Assembly (NCBI GenBank): GCA_023213315.1
Contig: JAKCPI010007977.1
Span: 62,001 to 126,000 of the forward strand
DNA length: 64,000 bases
Reading direction: 5' to 3'
Source of the DNA: Euborellia annulipes
Taxonomy: Eukaryota > Arthropoda > Insecta > Dermaptera > Anisolabididae
The notes under the pieces were generated by a model, which saw only the letters and a list, made by a program, of their open reading frames with translations, was not told the origin of the DNA and searched no databases. A program made the position numbers and the translations under genes. Below, piece after piece: positions 33,017-44,348 of the stretch. How positions within the stretch are numbered: position 1 is the stretch's first letter; every line of letters starts with the position of its first letter.

Positions 33017-35425
33017 CAATTTGCGGGACCCACTTTTTTTGGACTCAGGGGACCTCAAAACATGTATATCCATCAAAATCTCGACATCGAATTTTTGACA
33101 TGATCGCAATACTTTCTCTCCTATATATTTCATATATAGGCTAAGAGAAAAGTAGGAATATGGTGTGACTAGTCGCACAGTCCGCAACTTTCTCTTACCC
33201 TTCAGCAAAAGAAAGTCGTTTGCTGTGCTTGTCTCACCAGATTTTCTTGTGTTGAGATATATAATAGCACCTAATTTCCAAACTTGACCACACGATTCGA
33301 GCTAGGGATGCTTCCACATCAGTAAAGTGAACTTCAAAAAATTTCACTGATATACTTTTTAAAGAGTATCAAAAAATAGTTGATTTATTAATTTTAATCA
33401 CAATTGTTGGAGCGAATTTAGAGAAAATCGGAAAAAAACTGAAAAAGTACCTCAGTAAAGTACTAGTACTTTTTAGTCAATTTTGTTCAAAAACTTATTT
33501 TCACCCATTGGGAAGGTGCCTAATTTGAATTTAAAATTTCAACCTCCTAGTTCTTTTCGTAACTGAGATATTTTGCTCACAGACAGACAGACCAATTTGA
33601 GGGACCCACTTTTTACTTTCTCTTACCTATGTATATATGTAATATATATATAGAGAGAAAGTATTGGATTCATGTCAAAAATTCGAGAATCCAAAAAAGT
33701 GGTTTTCGTGACATGGTCTGTCTGTGTGTGTTCAATTTTAAGCATGAAGGAATTGAGCTATGAGGCTGAAATTTTATATTTAAGTTAAACACCCCCCGGG
33801 ACCGAGAAAATAAGATTTTAATCAAAATTGGCTAAAGGGTACTAGTACTTTACTGATGTACTTTTTCAGTTTTTTTCGATTTTCTCAAAATTCGCTCTAA
33901 CGATTTTGATTAAAATTCAAAAATCAATTATTTTTTAGATGCTCTTTCAAATGTATATTCTGATATTGCTCTCAAAATCGTTTGAAGCACACTTTACTCT
34001 TGTACTCCATAGAAAAGAGGAGAAATGGTTGCCATGGTAACAAAATAAATATTTTCCCATACTTATAAATTTTACATCTTAATTCAAATGTTACGTACTG
34101 TCGGGAACTAAATATATGTCGACACGAAAAATCTGGTGTGACAAGCACAGAACCAGGGGCGTATATAGAAATTTTTTTCGGGGGGGGGCCCGAACTCAAA
34201 AATTTTTCTGCGGAAAATTTTTTTTTTTAAGAAACTATATTTTTTTTCACACCAAATTTTTTGCGGAACATTTTTTCTATTGCGGAACCAAAGTTGTCCA
34301 TCCTGCGGAAAAATTTGTTGCGCTGATGTATGTGTTTGGGAAATTTCGGGGGGGGGGGGGGCCCGGGCCCCCTCGCCCCCCCCCATAAATACGCCCCTGC
34401 ACAGAACACAACTTTCGATTACCGAAGGTAAGACAAAGTTGTGTGCTGTGCGCCAGTCACACCAGATTTTTTGACTCAGGAGACCTCAAAACTTTTATAT
34501 CCATCAAAATCTCGACATCGAATTTTTGACATGAACGCATTTCTATCTATACATATTTCATATAAGCTTATAGGGTAAGAGAAACTGAAAACTAAGTGAC
34601 AGACTTTTATATTGATGAAGCTAAAAGATGCAGCTACTGGAAGGCACTAAAGAACGAGGTGGGAAAAAAAACTGCACCTACTGTGATGTCAGATCAAATG
34701 CGCCGGACGAAATGTCAAATAAAAATAGGAAGTAAAATTATTTTTGGGAGAATGCTATTTAAGTAAACATATTGAAAAAAAAAATATATATAACGTAAAT
34801 AAATGTAAATACCATTTTTTGTACTGGGGCTGGATAATTTAATTTTAGATTCTAAATTTTCTGTAACGAACATGACCATATCTCCTTCCTTAATGACAGT
34901 TCCTTCTAAATGTAAATCACGAATGGATTTGTTTGTTGGATTATCAATTAGTTCTTCATTATTGAGATCTAATTTATCTGGTCGATTTATATCTGTTTCA
35001 TTTTTAGATTGAGTAGGTGCCAATTTAGGACGAATTGGAAAGATATCATCTTGGTCAGAATTAATGTTTGGCTCAAATAGAATCTCGGAATATGAAGCAG
35101 TCATTTCGTTTATCTAAAAAAATATATATATAATGTTTATGTTGATAAATTAATTATAAAATTCAATATAACCTTTTCTTCGTAATCAAGATTTGAAGGA
35201 AATTCACTTTTGGGCGTGATATGATCAAGTTTATTAAGAAGATCACTTTCAAATTCATTTTTACACGAGGCTAAATTATTTTCACAAGGAGAAATATCAT
35301 TAGGATTATTTATAGTTGAACCTTAAACAAATAAGAAAAGGTAGCAAAAATAAAAATAGTATATTTTTTGTTTATTTTAATCAAAATCACATAATGAAGA
35401 AAATTGAAAATATTGACTTACTCAT
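29353..35425 (-). CDS. BORCS6: BORCS6: BLOC-1-related complex (BORC) subunit 6
   Basis: Seven coding exons in transcript order: 35422-35425, 35173-35321, 34813-35113, 30125-30300, 29644-29727, 29502-29578, 29353-29404; 280 aa (human about 357). The C-terminal half matches the family: LDPNILNDIELQVRQVATSV, VNCLETYRDAVCRTCDTVDS, SMYQLMAKCEELSKSMKPI and IKGIKQLLDLFENSLAS align with human LDPELVRDVEARARRVAASV, CIQTYRDAVDSLGEAVDMSI, YTLLARCEELERALQPV and VRDIRRTLEVLEALCK. The N-terminal 150 residues are acidic, polar and poorly conserved. BORC sits on lysosomes and recruits ARL8 for kinesin-driven movement. The first coding exon is only ATG plus one base. The last intron uses the weak donor GTATCC; reading through instead would lose the conserved C-terminal helix. 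A 4.5-kb intron holds a repeat array. Confidence 0.88.
30462..33250. repeat. Tandemly amplified foldback array in BORCS6 intron 3
   Basis: A unit starting ATGGGAATTTAAATAATAAT begins at 30923, 31478 and 32029 (spacing about 550 bp). Within the third, a shorter sub-unit starting GAGTAAAGTGGTCT repeats at 32129, 32434 and 32704. Units are bounded by CTTTCTCTC...TATAGGGTA-type ends. (CA)n runs at 31848-31884 and 32984-33012 lie inside. Hairpins of the ATCTGGTGTGAC type flank the array at 30462-30557 and 33160-33250. Confidence 0.8.
33614..34582. mobile_element. CTTTCTCTTACC foldback element interrupted by a hAT MITE
   Basis: Left terminus TTTACTTTCTCTTACC at 33612; right terminus GGGTAAGAGAAACTGAAA at 34572. 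The central hairpin (ATCTGGTGTGAC at about 34131, GTCACACCAGAT near 34466) is split by the hAT insertion at 34154-34399. The right arm is shortened (only CTCGACATCGAATTTTTGAC to the end). Confidence 0.7.
34154..34399. mobile_element. hAT-type MITE with 8-bp target duplication
   Basis: CAGGGGCGTATATAG at the left and ATAAATACGCCCCTG at the right, flanked by CACAGAAC on both sides (34146-34153 and 34400-34407). The interior is G/C runs and T-rich DNA. Removing it restores the foldback hairpin, which proves the insertion order. Confidence 0.85.
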
Positions 35426-35989
35426 TATGATGAGATTATTTGAATGAATTAATATTTATATGTACAAATATGGGAGAAAACTTTTTTAAAAATATTTTAA
35501 ATTATTGGTTGACATTGGTCAAGCTACTTTAAAACGCTTTAAAATATCTAAAAAGCAGCCTAAAACATTTAAAACAGTTGACAGATGCACAGATGATCAG
35601 CAGATCATAGATATGGAAAAGGAAAAATGGCCGGAGATCGGAGCTCTTGCGCCTCCTCTTCGGCGGAGCTTGCGTGCCTGGCGCCTATTTTGAGTTCTTA
35701 CTCTGACCTTATAAAAAAATAATGTAAATAAATCAGAAAATAATAAAATTTAAATTATTTTTACTCTTTTTATTTAACTATATAGAAAATATAATACTTA
35801 CTTATTGTTATTTCTTTTCATATTTAATATTGAAGACTTTCTTTTTCTTTCAAATATTGATTTAACCGTATAAAATAAAATATAAATTAAAAACTAAATT
35901 TTTTATATATTTATAGGCCGAAATACCGTAAAGCCGGTAGGCTGAAGAAATTATATCAGTATGTAACTCACTTCTGATAACACATCTTG

Positions 35990-36230
35990 CTCTTCTTCTT
36001 TTTTCCTCGCCTTATTTCCGCGGTGCGGGGTCGGCGGATCTACTATTTCCCCCATTCTCCCCTATTATGTATTTTTTGCGACCGGGAAGGATAGAACAGG
36101 CACGGTCTGAAGCCTGATGAAAATATACAAGCGACAGATAGACATAGAAAGAACAGAAGGAATGCCTGTCCCAGCTCGGGTAGCTCGTGGTCGCCAACCA
36201 CGTACCCACAAGATGTGGGCCTCTGAGCGA
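35990..36230 (-). mobile_element. SINE-like GC-rich repeat, family R (copy 4)
   Basis: GCTCTTCTTCTTTTTTCC tail, GCGGTGCGGGGTCGGCGG, TTGCGACCGGGAAGGATAG, CCCAGCTCGGGTAGCTCG and AAGATGTGGGCCTCTGAGCG. A short deletion removes the GGCCGGCCCGTC block. Confidence 0.65.
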
Positions 36231-36524
36231 TGTGTCGAAATACGTATAAAGTGTTAAATAAATTATTGAAACAAAAAACCTTATGTTATCTTACGTGGAT
36301 TTAATTCTTATATTAAATCATAATGTTTCAGCTAGAGCCAACCGTTACCAGTTTAAAATTAATAAATTATATCAGTGAGAATGAAAGAGATTTTTTGGAT
36401 TGCGAGTAAACATATATGTTATATTTATTTATTTATGTTTTATAGTCATAGCCACTGGGACGAGAAATTTTTTTAATCTGAAACATCTGAAAACAAACCA
36501 AATAAACTGAATTCAAATAAAATA

Positions 36525-36530
36525 TTTATT
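36525..36530 (-). terminator. Possible polyadenylation signal of the anion channel gene
   Basis: AATAAA on the minus strand begins only 7 bp after the stop codon at 36537-36539, which would give a very short 3' UTR. Weak by position. Confidence 0.25.
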
Positions 36531-36536
36531 AAACTA

Positions 36537-39500
36537 TTATAAAAATGTTGACCAATATACAACATTTAATATAAAAAATGAAAATGGAAAAAAAATGCGT
36601 GAAATTTTATCTATATAAAGAGCTGTATCTTTTCCATGACAAAATGTTATATAATGAGCTTCATTAGTTCCTGATCGTAATGACGGTCTTTTTGTATTTG
36701 AAGAAACTTCCTGTAAAAAAAAAAAATAATAATAATTAATCCTCCTCAAAACATATAAAACCAGAAAAATTTAATTGGTAAATCATAATCGGACCACAAA
36801 AATCATATCATCTCCCCCCTACTGATATTAGGACTCCAATATTTTAAACAAAAATACCTTAAAATCATGAATGTCATTTCTTAAGTCTTCGTCCGAATAG
36901 CCTTTCATTGTTTTTGTTGCTTTTGGGCCCATATATTTATTAACAACAGCAAATTCCATTAAGGAAAGAAATACAAACACTGAACAGGAAGACATCCAAA
37001 CATCAATTGCCTTAACGTAAGAAACGGGAGGCAGCGATTGTTGGGATTGAGTATTCTGAGTAGCTAAGACAAAACAAAAATTTAAATTATTAAAATTAAT
37101 CATTTTTACTTTCTCTTATCCTATATATGAAATATATAGAAAGAGAAAGTATTGCGATCATGTCAAAAATTCGATGTCGAGATTTTGATGGATATTCATA
37201 TTTTGAGGTCCCCTGAGTCCAAAAAAGTGGGTGCCGCAAATTGGTCTGTGAACGGAAGATCTCAGGAACTAAAAGTGCTACGAAGTTGAAATTTTATATT
37301 TAAGTTAGGCACCCCCTCAAGGGGTGAAAATAAGCTTATGAACAAAATCGGCCAAAAAGTATTAGTACTTTACTGATGTACTTTTTCATTTTTTTTTTCG
37401 ATTTCCTCAAAATTCGCTTCAACGATTTTGATTAAAATTAATAATTTTGAAAAAAGCATATCAGTGAAATTTTTCATGGAAATTGATTGTTTGAAGTACA
37501 CTTTTACTGATGTGGAAGCATTGGTAGCTCAGCGCCATCTATAAATCGCGTGGTTAAGTTTGGAACTTAAGTGCTAAAGGCAATCTCGACACAAAAAATC
37601 TAGTGTGAAAAGCACACTACACAACTTCCTCTTGCCGAAGGGTAAGAGAAATTTGTGTGCTGTGCGACTAACACACAAGATTTTTAAAATTTCTATTATT
37701 ACCAAGAGTGAGCAATGATGTGACTCCAAGTGTTACTCTTGCTGGAATTGCCTCAGGTTTTATCCAAAAAGAGATCCAAGACATGACTACTATTAATGCT
37801 GATGGAATATAAGTATGAAATAAATGATAGCCTAATCTTCTTTTAAGATTAAACACAACAGCTAAACAAGTGAAATTGCCTAAAAAAAAAAACATTCGTA
37901 TTTTTAGTTCGATATGAGATTATTTATCCTAATAAATTACCTGTTGAATATTCAATAGTGCAATCTGCTGTGTAATTATTTGAGATATCCAACTGAGGAA
38001 GTTCTATTTCTGGATTGACAACCAAAGGGTCAGTTACATTCCATATAAACACCAAATCATCGACGGTATGCGACACTAAAGATAACATTAGTGAAATTAG
38101 TGGCTAATAAATAAGTGAAATTTGTTATTGATTAAAAGTAAAATGGTGTTTTTGAAACGTTTCGGTCATTCATTCTGTGATCTGTTTTCTTGGCCCCCTT
38201 CGCTCCGCTGCCAGGCACGCATCTCAAGATCAATTGATGCCTACTCTCCAGGCGCTCAGGCAAAGAATAATTGGTATCTATAAATTTTACTGATTTTTAA
38301 AATTCTTCAGTTGTTTTTTACAATTTTTTATATATAAATTACAATTTATAAAGTTAAAAATTTTGAGTTTAACAACGAACATAGAAAAAAAGAGGAAAAT
38401 GTCTTAATATAGGGTCATTGAGAAGAAAGGAAATGAGATCCTGGGTTCGATTCCTGGGGGCCATGGCCTCGCCAATAAAAAAACACTCACAGTCTTTAAC
38501 AATAAAGAAGAAATACACGTTTTTTTTCAATTGCAGTGTTTATTACTTTCTCTTATATATGGTAATATATATATATAGAAAGTAAAAAATTCTGAAGTAC
38601 TTTTTTTTTTTTTTTTTCAAAATTCGCTATAACGATTTTGATTAAAATATAACAAATCAATTTGGTCTTTAAAATGTATATTCTCATTTCGCCCTCAAAA
38701 TTGTTTGAAGCACACTTTACTCTTGCATTTCATAGGAAACCATCACAACAGATTTCTTTTTAATTTAACATGTTTTTTTCGTTTTTCTTCTAAATTGGTG
38801 CTGAGAACCTTTACACAAATTCTGAGGGTTGCCCGAGCAGCCGATTTTGTAGACCTTTAGATTTAAGACTATGATTTGCATCTTAATTGTACAGTACATA
38901 AAGAAGTTCACAGAATGAGAGACCTAAACAGAAAATTAATTAATTTTTTTTTTTTTTGCGACCGGAAGAAATAGAACAGGTCGCACGGACAGACATGTAA
39001 AGAATAGAAGGACTGTCAGTCCCAGCTTGGGTAGCTCGTGGTCGCCATCCACGTACCCACAAGATGTGGGCCCCTGAGCATGCTCCCCTCTCAAACCAAT
39101 TACAATTTATTTCGAGGAGGGATGGTTTGACTAGAGTTTTAGATAGAATATATTTATTTTTTACTTACAACTTTCTATCATCATAGAACATATTTGTGTG
39201 TCATGTGGATAAGATTCAAATTTCATTGCACACGAGAGCACTAATGTTAATCTGAAATCAATTCTAAAATGAATTTAATATTAAAATTAATTAATTGTAA
39301 TCAAGGACGGAACTAGGGAGTACCCAGAGGGGTGGCAAAATAGGAAAAGTGGTTCACAAAAACAAAATGAAGAAACGTTTGAAAAGTGAACATATCGAAA
39401 TCAAAGTTATCCAAGAAATTAAAAAATTCTATTTAACTTTATTTATAAATACTGTATATTCGTATTTCAAATTCCCACCCGAACAAGATTTACCAAAATT

Positions 39501-40829
39501 TTAGAGAGTCAAATTGAAAGAACGATTAAAATTTTAAAATCAATTTGGCGGCGCTTTGGAGGGGGAAGGGAGGGGGCGAACGCCCTTATGTATTTTATAA
39601 TATTATTAAGGAAGCTTTCCCCCCTCCTTACAATTCTCCTAGTTCCGGCCCTGATTGTAATATATATTATTATGTAATTTATTCATAATAGAAAATAGAG
39701 AAAAAAAATGCTAGTCTTAGCTCGGATAACCCGTAGTCTCCATCTATGTAACCAACAGATGGGGGAGTAAATTAGCTAATGTTCGTGAGCTAGGTTCACA
39801 GCTAGAGATTTCGCCTCTTGTGGGAAGGTTTTGCACTCTTAATGAAACTTTTCTAAACTATATTGTTTACCAATGAATTTAGAAAAATATAGCCTCGGAT
39901 GCCAAAAAAATGTTTATAATAATATAATGAATATAATAAATTATATCAAATAGAACATTGCTGGATCATACCGAGGGAAAATTCAAAACTGCCCGAAATT
40001 CAAAAAAATATAGAATTAAAATTTTAAATGCTGTTAGAAAAAATAAAAAAAGATTTTATATTTTTCAAAATTTGATCCAATTTGGGGGGTTGTTTAAATT
40101 TTATTCACATCTCTCCGCGTCCACTGGGATTTATTTTCGAGTTAGTGGTTTCAATAGGAATAAATAAAATTGTTATTTAATTTAGAATTTAAAAAAAAAA
40201 TCAATAACTCTTACTTGGACATATAAAGTAAGGTCTTGTCGTGATACAGCCATAGATAATGATTCGGAATACTCATCTCATGAAAAGTAACTTTTTTTGC
40301 GTTTTTAAAAAAACTATCTGGTCTCCAAATATCATGTAACCATTCTACATCTAAAATTCGATATTGTTCGCTCATATACTCGGGTAGCCTTAATCTTGGA
40401 TCTCTCCAACTTTGGGCTAAAAATATATCAGCTACATATGTCTAGAAGAAGTAAATCAATAAATTAAAATATATTTAAAAAAAATAAATAAAAATAAAAT
40501 TTATTTGACCATTGATTCTTCATTTATTGAGTCAATAGAGAGGACAGTGACATGAAAATAAACGATAGTTGGTTGTCCTTGATATTTCGGAGCTCGATTT
40601 TTATCATAATGTTTAGGATTTAATGGAAGGACATCGCGTAAAGATAAACTTGTTTCCGATGAAAGTTGAGAGGGTTCAACAACAAATTCAACATCACGTC
40701 CTTTACTGAAATAGAACATTTTTTTTTTTTTTTAATAATGTGAAATTTTTATTATTAATGATTTACTTACTGTTGATGGCAAACTACTAAAAATATATAA
40801 GTATAAAAATAAATAATCAAGATATTCAT
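36537..40829 (-). CDS. Cys-loop ligand-gated anion channel subunit (glycine receptor/GluCl/pHCl-like)
   Basis: Eight exons in transcript order: 40771-40829, 40510-40705, 40215-40441, 39169-39251, 37941-38075, 37703-37879, 36858-37063, 36537-36710; 418 aa, phases closing. The first exon encodes a signal peptide ([17 protein letters not shown]). The extracellular domain has WRPDSFF, the Cys-loop C168 to C182 (13 residues between) and a second pair C227/C238 as in glycine, glutamate and histamine-gated chloride channels. TM1 about 251-273; PAR (279-281) before TM2 predicts anion selectivity; TM3 starts near VSYVKAID (306-313); TM4 is the last 22 residues. The TM3-TM4 loop is short, about 60 residues. 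Agonist unknown: glycine, glutamate, histamine or protons are all possible. Exon 2 ends at a GTCAAA donor. Confidence 0.9.
37107..37687. mobile_element. Half foldback, CTTTCTCTTACC family, in channel intron 6
   Basis: TTTACTTTCTCTTATCC at the start, GTCAAAAATTCGATGTCGAG, TTTTATATTTAAGTTAGGCA, and a closing hairpin at 37593-37687 (AAAAAATCTAGTGTGAAAAG against its eroded inverse). The right arm is missing. It ends about 16 bp from the exon 6 donor. Confidence 0.65.
38546..38745. mobile_element. Short relic of the CTTTCTCTTACC foldback family
   Basis: TTACTTTCTCTTATATATGG followed by an internal fragment (AATTCGCTATAACGATTTTG, GTATATTCTCATTTCGCCC). Most of the arm is deleted. In channel intron 4. 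Confidence 0.5.
38956..39080 (-). mobile_element. SINE-like GC-rich repeat, family R (copy 5, internally deleted)
   Basis: TTGCGACCGGAAGAAATAG, then a jump to ATGTAAAGAATAGAAGGACT, CCCAGCTTGGGTAGCTCG and AAGATGTGGGCCCCTGAGC. In channel intron 4, same orientation as the host gene. Confidence 0.65.
39302..39653. mobile_element. hAT-type MITE with 8-bp target duplication
   Basis: Ends CAAGGACGGAACTAGG and CCTAGTTCCGGCCCTG, flanked by ATTGTAAT on both sides (39294-39301 and 39654-39661). The interior is non-coding with G- and C-rich inner edges. In channel intron 3. Confidence 0.8.
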
Positions 40830-41903
40830 TATTTTTTTAAGATAAAACTTGTTCTAATAAATTGCGCGATATTTACATGATGGCACTTGGTGTACTAGAG
40901 ACGTGTTAATTGGATTTAAAAGAAATTTAATTAAGGTTTTATATATATATATATATATATAGTGGGGAGATGGTCAAATATATATATATATATATATATA
41001 TGGGATTAGCATACAACATACTATAGGCGTTTTTATTGATTATTTATAAATATTAGGCCTGATTATTTAAATAAATTATCAAATGTTGAATGTAAATGAA
41101 TAATATTCGATTTGTAAAAAAAAATAAAATTAAAATTTGTAGGTCAAAGCAGGGACTTAGTCACGGGGAGGATATGGTGGTCCAAATCCTTTTCCGCTCC
41201 TCCTGAAATCTCAAAAAATAAAAAATATATATGATATAAATGTATGCAAAATATCATTTTTTTTTTTTTTTTTTTGGAGGAACCATTTGAAAATGGTTTA
41301 AAATTGACCTTCGGGAGGAAAATTGCGCTTCAGGAGGCAAGCTGTTCGCATGTTTTTGCCTATAAGATGGCATTAAGGGTCTTAAAAATTTAGCCAAAAA
41401 GCCCAATTATTATGAAAATTTGTTAACAGATAGTAGGGCTATATTTAATTTCATGTATATGTTTGATTTTTGTTGATATTTTTGATAATGAATAGTTTAT
41501 AAATATTATTAAAATATTATTATATATTATATAATCATTTATAACAGCATAAAAATATATAAATATAGGCTCATATTTGATCTGATAATGCCGGCTGTTA
41601 GACTACGCCATCTTTTGTAAGAGTGCTGAACTATTTAGCCGTTAATTATTAAATAAATACAAAATTTATTTTTGAATTGGTCACCACTTTATTTAATTAT
41701 TATATGTTGAATATTTATATTTACATTTTTAGATAAAAAAAAAAATTACAATTTTCATAAAAGAGTTTTTTTTACATTTTCAATAAATATAAAAAAAAAA
41801 TATTTTTTAATTAATCGTAATTAAAAAAAAGCATTCTCTTATGTAAAATGTTCCCGAATTTAAATCATTTAAAAAAAAAAACTCATAAAAAATAGTTTAA
41901 AAT

Positions 41904-42268
41904 TAGGGTCCGACCGAAACAAGATTTTCAACCGAAACCGAAACCGAATATTCGGCCTCAACCTTAGTTTCGGCCGAAACCGTAACCGAAACCGAAACTT
42001 GTATTTTCTATAAAAAATTTTTTTTCATTTTATCTTTTTTTTTTGAATTTTTTTTTTCCCTTCGGTGAAAATCATTCAAAAATTTTTTTCATTTGACCTT
42101 TTTTTTTTTTTTGCATGCGAGTCTCATCCCATTTTTTCAGACTCTGGTTTCGGCCGGCCGAAAGGTTCGGCTACTTTTTGGCCGAAACCGAAACTACGGC
42201 CGAAACCATGATTTTTGGCCGAAACTGGCCGAAACCGTAACCGAAACCGAATATTCGGTCGGTTCCTA
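41904..42268. mobile_element. hAT-like element built of CCGAAA repeats, 8-bp duplication
   Basis: Ends TAGGGTCCGACCG and CGGTCGGTTCCTA, flanked by TTTAAAAT on both sides (41896-41903 and 42269-42276). The interior is many copies of CCGAAACC, GGCCGAAAC and ATTCGG in both orientations around a T-rich centre. No coding capacity. Confidence 0.75.
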
Positions 42269-43864
42269 TTTAAAATGCCTCAGTAGTTTCGTACTAAAGA
42301 TTCAATGTGCCCTCCTGAAACCCCTTTAGGCGGATGAGTGTGGATTCCATGAACCACCCCTGAATTCGTTTCTGAAAGGATGCATTTAATATGGCTAAAA
42401 AAATCAGTAATTTTAATTAATGTGCATAATCAAATCACATTTCAACACTTTTTTTATTTAATATATTCACTTTTACTTTGTATATAAATAATTATAAATA
42501 CCTTCTTCTATATAAAAAATTTTTTTATAGTGAATAATTAATTAAATATTTTTTGGTATTATTATTAATATATTTATTAACATTTTATTTAAAGAAATGA
42601 TCAACTGGTATTGTTAAAAATTTATTCAATAGGGTGTTATCGTAGATGATTTTTCAGGCCCTGATCTGAATTAAATTCGAAAATGAAGGTCCGAAAACAA
42701 TTCAAAATGAGAAAAAGGTTGGCGAAAACAAGAAAATATTATATTTTCAGCCCTATTTTTCTCAAAGTCAGATCCATTGTTGGAGGTGGTTGTTTGTCTT
42801 CAAATTCTTCTTCCAATAGATATTTCCTAGTTCTTCTACTTTCACTTCTCGATCAATTTGCGACCCCATGTTCCTTTTGGTCTTGGTCACCTCTCCAAGT
42901 TTTTCGGTGGAGTTCGAAACGCCCGGAATATATAGGTAATATCAACAATTCATCAAATTTATAATATATAATCAGGTTTCATATTAAATAATTTATTATT
43001 TTAAAATTACATTAAAGAAATTTAAATCATTAATTCAATAATAATTCTATATGACACACTATCAAAAGGGAGATCTCTAGTCAATTATAATAATAATCAT
43101 GTTTAAATATATAATCTCAATAATTTACAAATAAATTATTACATTAAAAAAGAAAAAAAAATAATTTTGGTAAAAAATTTGAGATTATTTTATCATTTTT
43201 CTAATAAATATGTTTTTTTTTTTTTTTATTTATTTACATAATTTCATCACTAGGAAGACTTGTTTGCCTAAAAAATATTTTGTGTAATTTAGTCTAAAAA
43301 ATTATTAATTATAAAATAATAAATAAATATCAGAACCAGGATTAAAAACAGATATGGTCAGAGAAGAACGTGGATAATAGCCAATAAAAAATTATCGCAT
43401 CTATTTAGGTCCCCATTAATTTTACCATACAATAAGGCTATGTCCTAGGTGAATGCGGGAAAGACGATGCGTACGTTCATTAATAAAGTTGAATACGATG
43501 CGGGGCCGCTGAATCGAAATTTAAGTTTTTTTCCGCAGTTGGAGTACGGCAAGCAAGTGCTAATATCAGAAAATCAGAAGATAAATATACTGTGGAACAA
43601 AAGAAACACTTGTTACGTTGATCTGAGGGTGAAATTCTCTATAAATCTATTGTATATTTTGTGAGTCTTAACACTGAGCCAGTAGGCCTGGAAAAAACTT
43701 GCGTTTTTCTAAAACTATTTGCCCGCAGTAACGTTGGCTACCTTAAGCGGCCCCTACACAATATTTACGTCAATATATTGCACAATATTTTGTACAATAG
43801 TATTACTTGGTCAACCCATACTGTGCAATATTATTGCTCAATAAATTAGTTCTCGGGAGTCAAC

Positions 43865-44050
43865 ATGTGGAATAATAAGACAGCAAGTAGGGTTATAGCT
43901 TCAAAAAAGAAAGAAAAAAAGAAGCGCAGTAGGATGAAGGAATGGTTTAAAGAAAGAAATAAGTACATTCTTGAAAATTTGTTAGGTGAACTAAGAATTA
44001 GTAAGCCAAGTGATTTTCAAAATTTTTTGCGACTAGATAGTACATTCTAA
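43865..44050 (+). pseudogene. N-terminal remnant of a Harbinger-type (HARBI1-like) transposase
   Basis: 61 codons, MWNNKTASRVIASKKKEKKK onward, a basic stretch followed by MKEWFKERNKYILENLLGEL and SDFQNFLRLDSTF. This resembles the region ahead of the nuclease domain in HARBI1-like proteins (a W-x-R-R segment, then an F-x-N-F-x-R-M-x segment). The DDE nuclease is absent. The link rests on this pattern and on the Harbinger-type ends of the host element; moderate confidence. Confidence 0.5.
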
Positions 44051-44188
44051 AATCAACTTTCTTTATTCATCTTTTCCATTTGTAGCTATTGTAGATGTTT
44101 ATTCCAACGCTGTTAACACAGAATTAAACTAGTATTGCGCAATATTGCCTCTGTTGGGACATGGCAATAGCTATAATCGAACAAACCT

Positions 44189-44348
44189 AATAGGTTTGTT
44201 CGATTATAGCTCCCTGGGCGCCCGAGGGCGTCCGGCGCATGCGTAGTGAAGATTACATGCGCAGTAACGAAAAGCAATACGCTTTTCCTTAATGCGCATG
44301 CGCCGGACGCCCTCAGGGCCCACGGAGCCATAATCGAATAGACCTATT
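44189..44348. mobile_element. GC-rich inverted-repeat element nested in the Harbinger element
   Basis: AATAGGTTTGTTCGATTATA and GCGTCCGGCGCATGCG at the left are inverted at the right (CGCATGCGCCGGACGC, TAATCGAATAGACCTATT). The left flank ATAATCGAACAAACCTA forms a second palindrome with the left end. Its GC content stands out sharply from the surroundings. Confidence 0.6.

Larger units (their letters stand above)
35426..36536. other. Intergenic between BORCS6 and the anion channel gene
   Basis: Contains the BORCS6 5' flank, a family R repeat (35990-36230) and AT-rich DNA. The 62-codon frame at 35505-35693 ends in a GC-rich patch (GCGGAGCTTGCGTGCCTGGC) that recurs inverted near 38195-38220, so it is probably repeat sequence and not a gene. 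Confidence 0.5.

Noticed and set aside
30921..33170. CRISPR array
   Set aside because: The repeats are hundreds of bases long with no short regular spacers, and the genome is eukaryotic.
34108..34409. Overlapping open frames on both strands
   Set aside because: They are produced by G and C runs in a hAT MITE with defined target duplications.
38443..38460. tRNA T-arm (GGGTTCGATTCCTGGG)
   Set aside because: A good B box, but no matching acceptor or D arm upstream; probably a SINE or tRNA fragment.
42683..42964. 93-codon plus-strand frame
   Set aside because: No recognisable domain; the minus strand of the same stretch looks more protein-like, and neither has splice support.
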